DNA of 64,000 nt from MESE01 sp036675035 (GCA_036675035.1 JAKFFO010000020.1:17866-81865); one strand, 5' to 3'. Numbered from the stretch's first letter, positions 54,164-62,830 are shown. Numbers and translations: made by a program. The notes: generated by a model from the letters alone, not told the origin.

Positions 54164-54760
54164 ATGTCTACGCCACGAATCGCAGAAGTTACCCGCAATA
54201 CCAATGAGACGCAGATACGCGTCGCCATCAATATCGATGGCACCGGCTTGCAAAAGCTGAATACCGGCGTGCCTTTTCTCGACCATATGCTCGACCAGAT
54301 CGCGCGGCACGGCTTGATCGACCTGGATATCGAAGCCAAGGGCGATCTGCATATCGATGCGCATCACACGGTCGAAGACGTCGGCATCACGCTTGGCCAG
54401 GCGATCACAAAGGCAATGGGCGACAAGAAAGGCATTCGCCGCTATGGCCACGCTTATGTTCCGCTGGACGAGGCGTTATCGCGGGTCGTGGTCGATTTTT
54501 CCGGGCGGCCGGGGCTGGAATTCCATGTTCCGTTCAAGCGCTCGATGATCGGTACTTTCGATGTCGATCTGACACACGAATTTTTCCAGGGCTTCGTCAA
54601 CCATGCCTTGGTATCCTTGCATGTCGATAATCTGCGCGGCGAAAACGCGCACCATCAATGCGAAACGGTATTCAAGGCGTTCGGCCGCGCGCTGCGCATG
54701 GCTGCAGAACTCGATCCGCGTGCCGCCGGGACAATTCCATCCACCAAGGGTAGTTTGTAA
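54164..54760 (+). CDS. hisB: Imidazoleglycerol-phosphate dehydratase
   Basis: 198-residue monofunctional dehydratase: only the IGPD domain is present, without the HAD histidinol-phosphatase of E. coli HisB. Manganese-binding HHTVEDVGI and NHALVSLHVDNLRG...NAHHQCETVFKA are clear. A separate histidinol-phosphatase must be elsewhere. Confidence 0.96.
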   Translation: MSTPRIAEVTRNTNETQIRVAINIDGTGLQKLNTGVPFLDHMLDQIARHGLIDLDIEAKGDLHIDAHHTVEDVGITLGQAITKAMGDKKGIRRYGHAYVPLDEALSRVVVDFSGRPGLEFHVPFKRSMIGTFDVDLTHEFFQGFVNHALVSLHVDNLRGENAHHQCETVFKAFGRALRMAAELDPRAAGTIPSTKGSL

Positions 54761-54816
54761 CTACAACGAATCGAACGCGACTATATGCTTCACCTGGTTG
54801 AGGTTTGAGTTTCAAC

Positions 54817-55455
54817 ATGAACAAGATCATTGTTGTTGATTACGGTATGGGGAATTTGCGCTCGGTCGCGCAAGCACTGCGCCATGTCGCTCCCGATGCG
54901 GACGTGCGGATTTCCGGAGAAGTAGCCGATCTTCGGTCGGCAGACCGGATCGTGCTACCCGGGCAGGGTGCGATGCCTGACTGCATGCGCTGCCTGCGCG
55001 AGTCGGGCCTCCAGGATGCATTGCTCGAAGCATCGCGTTCCAAGCCGTTATTGGGTGTATGCGTCGGCGAACAGATGCTGTTCGACTGGAGCGAAGAGGG
55101 CGATACCCCCGGCTTGGGATTGCTTCCCGGTAAGGTGAGGCGCTTCGATCTTGCCGACGCGTTGCAGGAAGACGGGTCCCGGTTCAAGGTGCCCCAGATG
55201 GGCTGGAACCGTGTCCGGCAAACCATGTCCCACCCGATATGGGACGGCATCGCTGACGACAGTTATTTTTACTTCGTTCACAGTTACTACGCGGCGCCGG
55301 CCGAGCGCGCTCACACGCTGGGCGAGACATCGTACGGCAATGTATTCAGCTGCGCGGTTGGGCGGGATAACATTTTTGCGACCCAGTTTCATCCAGAAAA
55401 AAGCGCATCCGCCGGACTGCAGTTGTATAAAAATTTTGTTCACTGGAATCCGTAG
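54817..55455 (+). CDS. hisH: Imidazole glycerol phosphate synthase glutamine amidotransferase subunit
   Basis: 212-residue class I amidotransferase that feeds ammonia to HisF. The nucleophile is in LLGVCVGEQML, and the His-Glu pair is in ATQFHPEKS. The ATG at 54817 (MNKIIVVDYGMGNLRSV) is the family start; the upstream TTG at 54805 is not needed. Confidence 0.95.
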   Translation: MNKIIVVDYGMGNLRSVAQALRHVAPDADVRISGEVADLRSADRIVLPGQGAMPDCMRCLRESGLQDALLEASRSKPLLGVCVGEQMLFDWSEEGDTPGLGLLPGKVRRFDLADALQEDGSRFKVPQMGWNRVRQTMSHPIWDGIADDSYFYFVHSYYAAPAERAHTLGETSYGNVFSCAVGRDNIFATQFHPEKSASAGLQLYKNFVHWNP

Positions 55456-55511
55456 CCATTTCCGGTTTTTCGTCAATTCATCTTACTAACCTCTTACGTT
55501 CTCACCGAGCC

Positions 55512-56306
55512 ATGCTGCTTATACCCGCTATCGATCTTAAAGACGGTCACTGTGTACGCCTCAAACAAGGCGATATGGACCAGGCCACCGTGTTTTCCGA
55601 AGACCCTGCCGAGATGGCACGGCACTGGTTAACGCAAGGTGCGCGACGTTTGCATCTGGTCGATTTAAACGGTGCATTTGCGGGCAAACCGAAAAATGAA
55701 TCGGCGGTAAAAGCCATCATCAAGGCGGTGCAGGAGTTCGCGATTGCCAATGATGTCGATGAGATACCAATCCAGCTCGGTGGCGGCATCCGTGATCTGG
55801 ATACCATCGAGCGTTACCTGGACGATGGTCTGAGTTACATCATCATCGGTACCGCCGCGGTCAAGAACCCGGGTTTTCTGCATGATGCATGCAGCGCTTT
55901 TCCCGGCCAGATCATTGTCGGCCTGGATGCCAAGGACGGCAAGGTCGCGACTGACGGCTGGAGCAAACTGTCCGGTCATGAAGTGATCGATCTCGCCCGG
56001 AAATTCGAAGACTACGGCTGCGAAGCGATTGTCTACACCGATATCGGTCGCGACGGCATGATGGGCGGCATCAATATGGAAGCCACAGTCAAGCTTGCGC
56101 AAAGCATGTCGATTCCTGTGATCGCATCCGGCGGCGTGCACAGCATCAAGGATGTCGAAGCGCTATGCGCAGTGCAGGATGAGGGCATCGAAGGAGTGAT
56201 TTGCGGCCGGTCGATCTACGAGGGCACTCTGGACTTGCGTTCGGCGCAGGAACGGGCCGACGAACTGAGCGGCTTTGAAGAGCCGTCTGAAACTGACGAA
56301 CCATGA
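55512..56306 (+). CDS. hisA: ProFAR isomerase (HisA)
   Basis: 264-residue (beta/alpha)8 barrel isomerising ProFAR to PRFAR. Opens MLLIPAIDLKDGHCVRLKQG with the catalytic Asp; VYTDIGRDGMMGG carries the second catalytic Asp. A short acidic C-terminal tail (ELSGFEEPSETDEP) extends past the barrel. Overlaps hisF by four bases. Confidence 0.96.
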   Translation: MLLIPAIDLKDGHCVRLKQGDMDQATVFSEDPAEMARHWLTQGARRLHLVDLNGAFAGKPKNESAVKAIIKAVQEFAIANDVDEIPIQLGGGIRDLDTIERYLDDGLSYIIIGTAAVKNPGFLHDACSAFPGQIIVGLDAKDGKVATDGWSKLSGHEVIDLARKFEDYGCEAIVYTDIGRDGMMGGINMEATVKLAQSMSIPVIASGGVHSIKDVEALCAVQDEGIEGVICGRSIYEGTLDLRSAQERADELSGFEEPSETDEP

Positions 56307-57067
56307 CGCTGGCCAAACGCATCATCCCATGCCTGGATGTCACTGCCGGCCGCGTGGTCAAGGGCGTCAATTTTCTTGAGCTGCGGGATGCAGGCGATCC
56401 GGTCGAGATTGCGCGCCGGTATGACGAACAGGGCGCCGACGAAATTACTTTTCTCGACATTACCGCCTCATCCGATGAGCGCGATCTGATTCTGCACATC
56501 ATTGAAGCGGTCGCATCGGAAGTATTCATTCCATTGACTGTCGGTGGCGGCGTGCGAGCGGTTGACGATGTTCGTCGTCTGCTCAATGCAGGCGCAGACA
56601 AGGTCAGCATCAACACATCTGCCGTGACCAATCCGCAGCTGGTATTCGATGCAGCGCATAAATACGGATCCCAATGCATTGTGGTGGCGATCGATGCCAA
56701 AAAAACCGGCGACAACAAGTGGGAAGTATTTACCCATGGCGGACGCAAGCCGACCGGTCTCGACGCAGTTGAATGGGCAAGAAAAATGGAGCATCTCGGC
56801 GCTGGCGAGATTCTGTTGACCAGCATGGACCGGGATGGAACCAAGGTTGGTTTTGATCTGGCACTGACGCGTGCAGTATCCGATGCGGTGAGCATTCCGG
56901 TAATCGCGTCAGGCGGCGTCGGCGGACTGCAGGACCTGGCCGATGGCATCAAGGTAGGCAAGGCCGATGCGGTACTGGCTGCCAGTATTTTCCATTACGG
57001 CCAGCATACGGTGCAGGAAGCCAAGCGCTTCATGGCAGAGCAAAAAATTCCGATGAGGCTCGCATGA
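56303..57067 (+). CDS. hisF: Imidazole glycerol phosphate synthase cyclase subunit
   Basis: 254-residue (beta/alpha)8 barrel. MTLAKRIIPCLDVTAGRVVKGVNF holds catalytic D11-equivalent, and LLTSMDRDGTKVGFD holds the D130-equivalent. Partner of HisH. ATGA overlaps on both sides (hisA and hisI) suggest coupled translation. Confidence 0.97.
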   Translation: MTLAKRIIPCLDVTAGRVVKGVNFLELRDAGDPVEIARRYDEQGADEITFLDITASSDERDLILHIIEAVASEVFIPLTVGGGVRAVDDVRRLLNAGADKVSINTSAVTNPQLVFDAAHKYGSQCIVVAIDAKKTGDNKWEVFTHGGRKPTGLDAVEWARKMEHLGAGEILLTSMDRDGTKVGFDLALTRAVSDAVSIPVIASGGVGGLQDLADGIKVGKADAVLAASIFHYGQHTVQEAKRFMAEQKIPMRLA

Positions 57068-57468
57068 GCGCACAGGCGAAATGGCTGAACAAGGTGAAAT
57101 GGGACGAGCACGGCCTGGTGCCGGTGATTGCACAGGAACTGGGCTCGAACGATGTATTGATGTTTGCCTGGATGAACCGCGACGCGCTTGCCAGGACGGT
57201 AGAATCGGGTGAGGCCGTGTATTGGAGCAGGTCACGCAAGAAGCTGTGGCACAAAGGCGAAGAGTCCGGTCATATCCAGAAGGTGCATGAAGTCCGTCTT
57301 GATTGCGATGAGGATGTCGTGTTGCTGAAGGTCGAGCAGGTGGGTCGGATTGCCTGTCATACCGGAAGGCATTCGTGTTTCTTCCAGAAGTTCGATGGAT
57401 CCGCGGAGAGCGGGAATTGGGTCGCGGTAGAGCCGGTATTGAAAGATCCTGACAGTATCTATAAATAA
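57064..57468 (+). CDS. hisI: Phosphoribosyl-AMP cyclohydrolase
   Basis: 134-residue stand-alone HisI. VYWSRSRKKLWHKGEESGHIQKVHEVRLDCDEDVVLL (in parts) includes the metal-binding Asp/Cys positions, and GRIACHTGRHSCFF the zinc cysteines. It is not fused to hisE, unlike E. coli. Confidence 0.95.
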   Translation: MSAQAKWLNKVKWDEHGLVPVIAQELGSNDVLMFAWMNRDALARTVESGEAVYWSRSRKKLWHKGEESGHIQKVHEVRLDCDEDVVLLKVEQVGRIACHTGRHSCFFQKFDGSAESGNWVAVEPVLKDPDSIYK

Positions 57469-57469
57469 A

Positions 57470-57847
57470 ATGACAGACTCCCCCGATACTTTAAAGCGCC
57501 TGGCCGGCATCATTGAATCGCGCAAGCCGGTCAACGGCGGCGACCCAGATAAGTCCTATGTGGCGCGCCTGTTCGTCAAAGGCGATGACGCGATTCTGAA
57601 AAAAATCGGCGAGGAAGCGACTGAAACCGTGATGGCGGCAAAGGATGCGCGCGTCGACGGCGACACATCGAAAGTTCTCTATGAATGTGCCGACTTGTGG
57701 TTCCACTCGATGATCATGCTCGCCCAATTCAATCTGACGCCGCAGAATGTGCTGGATGAATTGGCGCGCCGGGAAGGTATGTCCGGTATCGAAGAAAAAG
57801 CCAATCGCAAGCTCGACGAACGAGAGAAAGACGAACGGAAAAAATAG
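57470..57847 (+). CDS. hisE: Phosphoribosyl-ATP pyrophosphatase
   Basis: 125-residue all-alpha MazG-like enzyme, second step of the pathway. Motifs SYVARLFVKGDDAILKKIGEEATE and ECADLWFHSMIMLA (metal-binding acidic residues). The last 25 residues are a highly charged Lys/Glu tail. It begins one base after the hisI stop and closes the his set. Confidence 0.95.
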   Translation: MTDSPDTLKRLAGIIESRKPVNGGDPDKSYVARLFVKGDDAILKKIGEEATETVMAAKDARVDGDTSKVLYECADLWFHSMIMLAQFNLTPQNVLDELARREGMSGIEEKANRKLDEREKDERKK

Positions 57848-57865
57848 CGCGACGGCGCAATCGAT

Positions 57866-58249
57866 ATGGAGAGTATTTTGGACAACTGTATTTTTTGCAA
57901 GATCGCGGCCAAGCAAATTCCATCGAAAATGGTGTTCGAAGATAACGATTTGATGGCGTTTCATGACATCAATCCTGCCGCGCCGGTACATCTGTTGATT
58001 ATTCCGAAACAGCATATTGAATCGCTTGCAGATTGCACCGACACTCATGCCGCGTTGTTGGGTAAAATGCTGCTGCTTGCGCCGAAGCTGGCGCAGGAAC
58101 ATGGATGCGGATATGCGATCGAGGCCGATGGCGCAAAGGCCGGCGGTTATAAAACCCTCTTCAATACAGGACCGGATGGCGGTCAAGAGGTGTACCATCT
58201 ACACATGCACGTTATCGGGGGACCGCGCCCTTGGCGCGGACAACGCTAG
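57866..58249 (+). CDS. HIT-family nucleotide-binding protein
   Basis: 127 residues. The histidine triad YHLHMHVIGGPRPW near the C-terminus and the CIFCKIAAKQIPS zinc-like opening mark the Hint/HinT branch, phosphoramidases acting on AMP-lysine and similar adducts. Located between hisE and tatA, a conserved betaproteobacterial position without known functional link. Confidence 0.95.
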   Translation: MESILDNCIFCKIAAKQIPSKMVFEDNDLMAFHDINPAAPVHLLIIPKQHIESLADCTDTHAALLGKMLLLAPKLAQEHGCGYAIEADGAKAGGYKTLFNTGPDGGQEVYHLHMHVIGGPRPWRGQR

Positions 58250-58315
58250 TTGTATTCCGATCATCGTTAACGAATAACTGGAACTCGGGCGCTCGTGCCC
58301 GGCAAGGAGAAGATC

Positions 58316-58546
58316 ATGGGTTCATTTAGCATTTGGCACTGGTTGATTGTGCTGGTCGTCGTGATGCTGATATTCGGCACCAAAAAGATTGGCAACATGG
58401 GCGGCGATCTCGGCAAGGCCATCAAAGGTTTCAAGGATGGTGTCAAAGGCGAGGACGACAAGTCCTCCGTACAAAACGGTACATCTTCGCAAGTAGCCGA
58501 CAAGGGAACCGTCGACGTCGAAGCGAAGGAAAAAGCGAAACACTAG
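58316..58546 (+). CDS. tatA: Sec-independent translocase subunit TatA
   Basis: 76-residue pore-forming subunit: short N-terminus, one span (about 6-20), the FGTKKIGN hinge with Phe-Gly, an amphipathic helix, and a charged tail. AAGGAGA just before the ATG at 58316 decides this start over an upstream frame opening. A perfect inverted repeat lies between its stop and tatB. Confidence 0.95.
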   Translation: MGSFSIWHWLIVLVVVMLIFGTKKIGNMGGDLGKAIKGFKDGVKGEDDKSSVQNGTSSQVADKGTVDVEAKEKAKH

Positions 58547-58571
58547 TCATTTGTAAAGTATTGCAAATGAC
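58546..58571. repeat. Inverted repeat between tatA and tatB
   Basis: GTCATTTG (58546-58553) and CAAATGAC (58564-58571), a perfect 8-bp stem with a 10-base loop, beginning at the last base of the tatA stop codon. No T-run follows, so it is a candidate mRNA-stabilising or processing hairpin rather than a terminator. Confidence 0.55.
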
Positions 58572-58618
58572 CTTCATTTCGTCAGTCGCGTGATTTTCCG
58601 TCAACATCGTCAGTCGAC

Positions 58619-59131
58619 ATGATCGATATCGCATTTTCCAAGCTCGCGATCATCGGTGTGGCAGCACTGGTATTCATCGGGCCCGAGAAGCTGCCCAGAG
58701 TAGCGCGCATGGCTGGGTCGCTGTTCGGCCGTGCTCAGCGCTATATCAACGAGGTCAAGTCCGAAGTGAGCCGCGAGATCGAGCTCGACGAGCTGCGCAA
58801 GATGCAACAGGACATACAGGAAGCGGCCAGCAGTGTCGAACAGACCGTGGCTGAGAATCTTTCACAAACCGAGAATGTATTGCAGTCAGCTTGGGATGGC
58901 GACAGCGAAGCAGCGTTTGACAATCCATTGAGCGAGCCGCCCGAAGCGGATCAGGCCGGAATCAAAGCCAAGAATTTTCGCAGGAAAAAACTGGCGCGTA
59001 CTTCAGCAGTGCCGTCCTGGTACAAACGCCAGAACGGCCATAAATCGCGAGTGATTTCCGCTGCCGCGCGAGTTGCGAAATACCGGCCCATCGGCGCCGC
59101 GCGCAAGACATCCGCATTCTTTCATGAGTGA
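58619..59131 (+). CDS. tatB: Sec-independent translocase subunit TatB
   Basis: 170 residues. Opens MIDIAFSKLAIIGVAALVFIGPEKLPRVAR (in parts), with the TatB Glu in the span and GPEKLP hinge, then an amphipathic helix and a long coiled region. The C-terminus is basic (about 140-170). With TatC it forms the twin-arginine signal receptor. Confidence 0.95.
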   Translation: MIDIAFSKLAIIGVAALVFIGPEKLPRVARMAGSLFGRAQRYINEVKSEVSREIELDELRKMQQDIQEAASSVEQTVAENLSQTENVLQSAWDGDSEAAFDNPLSEPPEADQAGIKAKNFRRKKLARTSAVPSWYKRQNGHKSRVISAAARVAKYRPIGAARKTSAFFHE

Positions 59132-59241
59132 GTCATTCGGTCCGGTCCATTGCAGGATTCGCGCTCACTCCACATTTCCTGTCCTTGCCCATCCGATGGA
59201 ATTTTACGGCTGCAACACTTTGCTATTCTCGCTGTGCGCTA

Positions 59242-60000
59242 ATGACTGAAGAACCGAAAAAAATCGGCAGCGAAGATACGTTCATTTCGCATCTTGTCGA
59301 ACTGCGCAGCCGCCTGATGAAGGCTTCGCTGGTGGTCATCGTCCTGTTCGCGTGCCTGATGCCGTGGGCCGGAAGCATTTACGATCTGCTCGCCTATCCG
59401 ATGATGGTGGCTCTGCCGGAAGGCAGCAAAATGATTGCAACCGGCGTCGTCACGCCATTCCTGATTCCGGTCAAGGTGACGATGCTGGTTGCCTTCATCA
59501 TCGCGCTGCCGTGGGTGCTCTATCAGATGTGGGCCTTCATTGCGCCGGGTCTGTATGCGCATGAAAAAAAATTGATCGCGCCCTTGGTCATATCGTCGTC
59601 GACATTGTTTGTCGCAGGCATCGCTTTTTGCTATTTCCTGGTGTTTGGCGTTGTGTTTCGCTTCATTAACGACTTCGCGCCAAAATCCATTTCAGTGGCG
59701 CCGGATATCGACAGCTACTTCGGCTTTGTCATGACCATGTTCATTGCGTTCGGCTTGACGTTTGAGGTGCCGGTGGTCGTCGTCGTGCTGGTACGGATGG
59801 GTTTGGTTACCGTCGAAAAATTGAAGCAGATTCGACCGTACGTGATCGTTGGTGCATTTGTCATTGCTGCGATCGTCACGCCACCGGACGTAGTGAGCCA
59901 GTTGTTATTGGCAATTCCGCTTTGCCTGCTGTATGAAGTCGGATTACTCCTGGCGCCGCTGTTTGTCAGGGCCACGCAGGCCCCTGAAGAGCCTGCGTGA
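59242..60000 (+). CDS. tatC: Sec-independent translocase subunit TatC
   Basis: 252 residues, six spans. SHLVELRSRLMK near the N-terminus and the conserved FAFGLTFEVPV-like FIAFGLTFEVPVVVV and ITPPDVVSQ segments identify TatC. The ATG at 59242 (MTEEPKKIGSEDTFISHLVELR) fits the family, but no clear ribosome site precedes it. The frame is open back to 59128, overlapping tatB, but those 38 residues do not resemble TatC. Confidence 0.95.
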   Translation: MTEEPKKIGSEDTFISHLVELRSRLMKASLVVIVLFACLMPWAGSIYDLLAYPMMVALPEGSKMIATGVVTPFLIPVKVTMLVAFIIALPWVLYQMWAFIAPGLYAHEKKLIAPLVISSSTLFVAGIAFCYFLVFGVVFRFINDFAPKSISVAPDIDSYFGFVMTMFIAFGLTFEVPVVVVVLVRMGLVTVEKLKQIRPYVIVGAFVIAAIVTPPDVVSQLLLAIPLCLLYEVGLLLAPLFVRATQAPEEPA

Positions 60001-60006
60001 TACGTT

Positions 60007-60681
60007 CTAAGGCTTGACCTGGCGTAGCCAGGTGATCAGCGGATAGGCATCCTTGAACCCGGCAATTATTTCGTTTTCCAGTTTGACCAGGGTCTTCTTT
60101 TTCAAACTGGTTTCCTTCCAAACGATAAAGTTTTTCAGCTTTATCGATTCAATATGAGGCGCATCCGCGTCAAATCCTTTCGGCGGGCGGGTTAGCTTGC
60201 CTTCCTGATTCAAGCCACCGAAGCTCTCATTCAATTTTTTGTTTTTCAGCAGTTTGCCGAAGCCTGCGGAATCGGCAATGACATGCTGGCGAATGCTGCG
60301 CAGCCGATCCGACGGTGGCATGTATTCACCTCCGGCTACCAATAGAGTTCCACTTGCATCGATATGAAAGTAATACGCCGGCCCGCCACCCTGGCTTGGC
60401 TTTTTCAGACCGCTAGCGGTAATTGCAGCGGAAAACGTGGTTTTATACGGACTTTTATCATGCGAAAAACGCATGTCCCGGTTAATCCGGAATAGTGCTT
60501 TTCTTGGATTGCAGCCAGCGATTGCGGGATCGAATCTGGCAATATCCGCAATCAACCCGGTCACCAGCGCAAGAAATTCCTCGCGCAGAATATCGTAGCG
60601 CGGTTTGTTCATCACGAACCATGCCCGGTTATTATTCTCCGATAGCTCGGCGAGGAACTGGATCAGGTCGCGTACATGCAT
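60007..60681 (-). CDS. DUF2461 family protein
   Basis: 224-residue cytosolic protein of the DUF2461 (TIGR02453) family. Typical opening FLAELSENNNRAWFVMNKPRYD and RINRDMRFSHDKSPYKT, then GGEYMPPSDRLRSIR. No catalytic chemistry is known to me for this family. It begins 15 bases after the DegS-like gene, on the same strand, and is convergent with tatC, only six bases away. Confidence 0.9.
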   Translation of the reverse strand: MHVRDLIQFLAELSENNNRAWFVMNKPRYDILREEFLALVTGLIADIARFDPAIAGCNPRKALFRINRDMRFSHDKSPYKTTFSAAITASGLKKPSQGGGPAYYFHIDASGTLLVAGGEYMPPSDRLRSIRQHVIADSAGFGKLLKNKKLNESFGGLNQEGKLTRPPKGFDADAPHIESIKLKNFIVWKETSLKKKTLVKLENEIIAGFKDAYPLITWLRQVKP

Positions 60682-60695
60682 GGCAGATCCGGTTT

Positions 60696-61874
60696 TTATT
60701 CTAGGTCGGTACGTTTGATTTTTGGTCGGGTGCCCACGGTGACATTCAGCGCGGCTTCCTGATTCTTGCGCATCACCATCATCTTTGCAGTGCTGCCCGG
60801 CTTAAGCTGCGCAATCAGGTTGAGCATATCCGTCGTGTCGGTTACCGGTTTCCCGTCAACCGAAATCAGAATGTCACCCGGCCGCATGCCGGCCTTGTCG
60901 GCCGGGCCACCTTTCAATACGCCGGCGATGATCGTGCCGGATTTTTTCATCAGGCCAAAGCTCTCCGCCAGCTCCGGCGTAATATCCTGCGGTTCGACGC
61001 CGATCCAGCCGCGTATAACCTGGCCGGTGCTGATGATCGAATCCATCACGGTTTTTACCGTCGTGACCGGAATCGCGAATCCAATGCCGAGCGAACCGCC
61101 GCTGCGCGAATAAATCGCGGTGTTGATGCCAAGCAGATTGCCGTTTGCATCGACCAGGGCGCCGCCGGAATTACCGGGATTGATCGCTGCGTCAGTCTGG
61201 ATGAAATTCTCGAAAGTATTAATGCCAAGATGATTGCGCCCCAGTGCCGACACAATTCCCATTGTGACGGTTTGTCCGACGCCGAATGGATTGCCGATCG
61301 CAAGTACCACATCGCCGACCCTTGCCTGGTCGATATGGCCAAGCGTGATCGCCGGTAAGTCCTTCAAGTCGACCTTTATGACTGCAAGGTCGGTTTCGGG
61401 ATCGGTGCCGACCAGTTCGGCAACCGCTTTGCGCCCATCCGCCAATGCAACTTCGATTTCGTCGGCTGCTTCAATTACATGGTTGTTGGTCAGCACATAT
61501 CCTTGCGAGCTCACGACCACACCTGATCCCAGGCTGAATTGTTTTTCTTCTTGTTCGCCGAAACGGTCGCCGAAAAACTTGCGGAAGAAAGGATCGTCCA
61601 TAAACGGATTCTGCGGCTCGCGGGATTCCTTTGTGGTGAAAATATTGACGACCGAGGGCATGGCGCGCGCGGAGGCATCGCGATAGGATCCCTGGCTCGG
61701 ATTCACGCTTGCCGGTGCTTCCTGTAACGGAACCGTAGACGAAGCGATCTGCACTTTATTGGGTTGGCGTCCGATTATCCCTGCCGCCCAGTCCGGCTTC
61801 AAGGTCGCTACAATGAACCAAATCGCCAAACCGACGGTAACGGTTTGCGCAAACAAAAGCCAAAGACGTTGCAT
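60696..61874 (-). CDS. Membrane-anchored DegS/HtrA-family serine protease
   Basis: 392 residues. An N-terminal hydrophobic span (about 5-25) without a clear cleavage site suggests a periplasmic protein tethered to the inner membrane. Trypsin-like domain with the triad His in LTNNHVIEA, Asp in DPETDLAVIKVD and Ser in PGNSGGAL, then one PDZ domain (about 285-375). A single PDZ plus an anchor fits DegS/HhoB rather than DegP. The ATG at 61874 directly abuts the ATG of the divergent NIF3 gene. No rseA/rseB genes are in the window, so a sigma-E role is not shown. Confidence 0.9.
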   Translation of the reverse strand: MQRLWLLFAQTVTVGLAIWFIVATLKPDWAAGIIGRQPNKVQIASSTVPLQEAPASVNPSQGSYRDASARAMPSVVNIFTTKESREPQNPFMDDPFFRKFFGDRFGEQEEKQFSLGSGVVVSSQGYVLTNNHVIEAADEIEVALADGRKAVAELVGTDPETDLAVIKVDLKDLPAITLGHIDQARVGDVVLAIGNPFGVGQTVTMGIVSALGRNHLGINTFENFIQTDAAINPGNSGGALVDANGNLLGINTAIYSRSGGSLGIGFAIPVTTVKTVMDSIISTGQVIRGWIGVEPQDITPELAESFGLMKKSGTIIAGVLKGGPADKAGMRPGDILISVDGKPVTDTTDMLNLIAQLKPGSTAKMMVMRKNQEAALNVTVGTRPKIKRTDLE

Positions 61875-62654
61875 ATGGGGTATGAAGTGAATCAACAAAC
61901 AGTAGATAGGGATGAGCTTGCAAAATATCTAGCCCAGACGCTGGATATTAACCGTTTTCACGACTTCTGCCCAAACGGCTTGCAGGTGGAGGGGCGTCGA
62001 GCGATCCAGACATTGGTGAGCGGGGTGACGGCCAGCGTGGCGCTGATCGAGGCTGCGATTGATGTCGGCGCAGATGCGTTGCTGGTCCATCACGGGTATT
62101 TCTGGAGGGGTGAAGACGCACGCATCATCGGCCAGAAGCATCGGCGACTGAAGCTATTGCTGGAGAATGAAATCAGCCTGTTCGCATACCATCTACCGCT
62201 TGATATGCATCCGAAACTGGGAAATAATGCGCAACTGGCACAGCGATTGGGCCTGGCTGCGCTCGCCCGGTTCGGTGAGGGCGATCTCGGCTGGATCGGG
62301 GTTTCGTCCGATCCGGCAATCAAGACGGTCGGTGACCTGACAGGCGTGATCGCGATTCGTCTCGATCGGGCACCATTGGTGATTGGCGATATGGCGCAGC
62401 CGCTCGGTCAAATTGGCTGGTGTACCGGCGCTGCGCAAAACCTCCTGGCCGATGCAATTTCCGCCGGAGCGACTACCTATTTGAGCGGCGAGGTATCCGA
62501 ACCCACGGTGCATCTGGCGCGGGAATCAGGCGTCGCTTATATTGCATGCGGACATCACGCAACGGAACGCTACGGCGTCCAGGCCCTGGGCGCGCACATT
62601 GCGGAACACTTTGGTATTCATCATCAATTTGTTGAAATTACCAACCCTGTATAA
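61875..62654 (+). CDS. NIF3/YbgI-family metal-binding protein (Nif3-like dinuclear metal centre)
   Basis: 259 residues. Metal-site motifs LLVHHGYFW, HLPLDMHPKLGNNAQLA and ACGHHATERYG are all present. The family has been linked to GTP cyclohydrolase-like activity and NAD/iron metabolism but its role is unsettled. Two starts are possible: ATG at 61875, or GTG at 61887 with GGGG seven bases upstream. With the ATG, no bases separate it from the divergent protease start. Confidence 0.92.
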   Translation: MGYEVNQQTVDRDELAKYLAQTLDINRFHDFCPNGLQVEGRRAIQTLVSGVTASVALIEAAIDVGADALLVHHGYFWRGEDARIIGQKHRRLKLLLENEISLFAYHLPLDMHPKLGNNAQLAQRLGLAALARFGEGDLGWIGVSSDPAIKTVGDLTGVIAIRLDRAPLVIGDMAQPLGQIGWCTGAAQNLLADAISAGATTYLSGEVSEPTVHLARESGVAYIACGHHATERYGVQALGAHIAEHFGIHHQFVEITNPV

Positions 62655-62724
62655 CGTGCTGCGAATCGAATGGAGCGGCTGCGCATCGGTGTTTTAGCAC
62701 CGGCACGGTGGTTTCCGTCGATTT

Positions 62725-62830
62725 TTTTGCATTCTATTTGCATTAAATTATTTAATAATAAATGCCGAAATATTGGCTGGAATCGGATTAGCGCATAATT
62801 CTTCGTTATTATTTGCATATTGCAATAAAT
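62725..62830. promoter_or_regulatory. TTTGCAT repeats upstream of the LuxR-type regulator gene
   Basis: TTTTGCATT (62725-62733) and TATTTGCATT (62735-62744) are tandem; a third ATTTGCAT lies at 62811-62818 within the palindrome TTGCA-TAT-TGCAA (62814-62826). The AT-rich 250-base stretch (62655-62906) between the NIF3 and regulator genes has no gene. It may be an autoregulatory or promoter region. Confidence 0.4.

Noticed and set aside
59128..59241. 38-residue N-terminal extension of TatC
   Set aside because: Open frame overlapping tatB, but the residues do not look like TatC and the known start motif begins at 59242.
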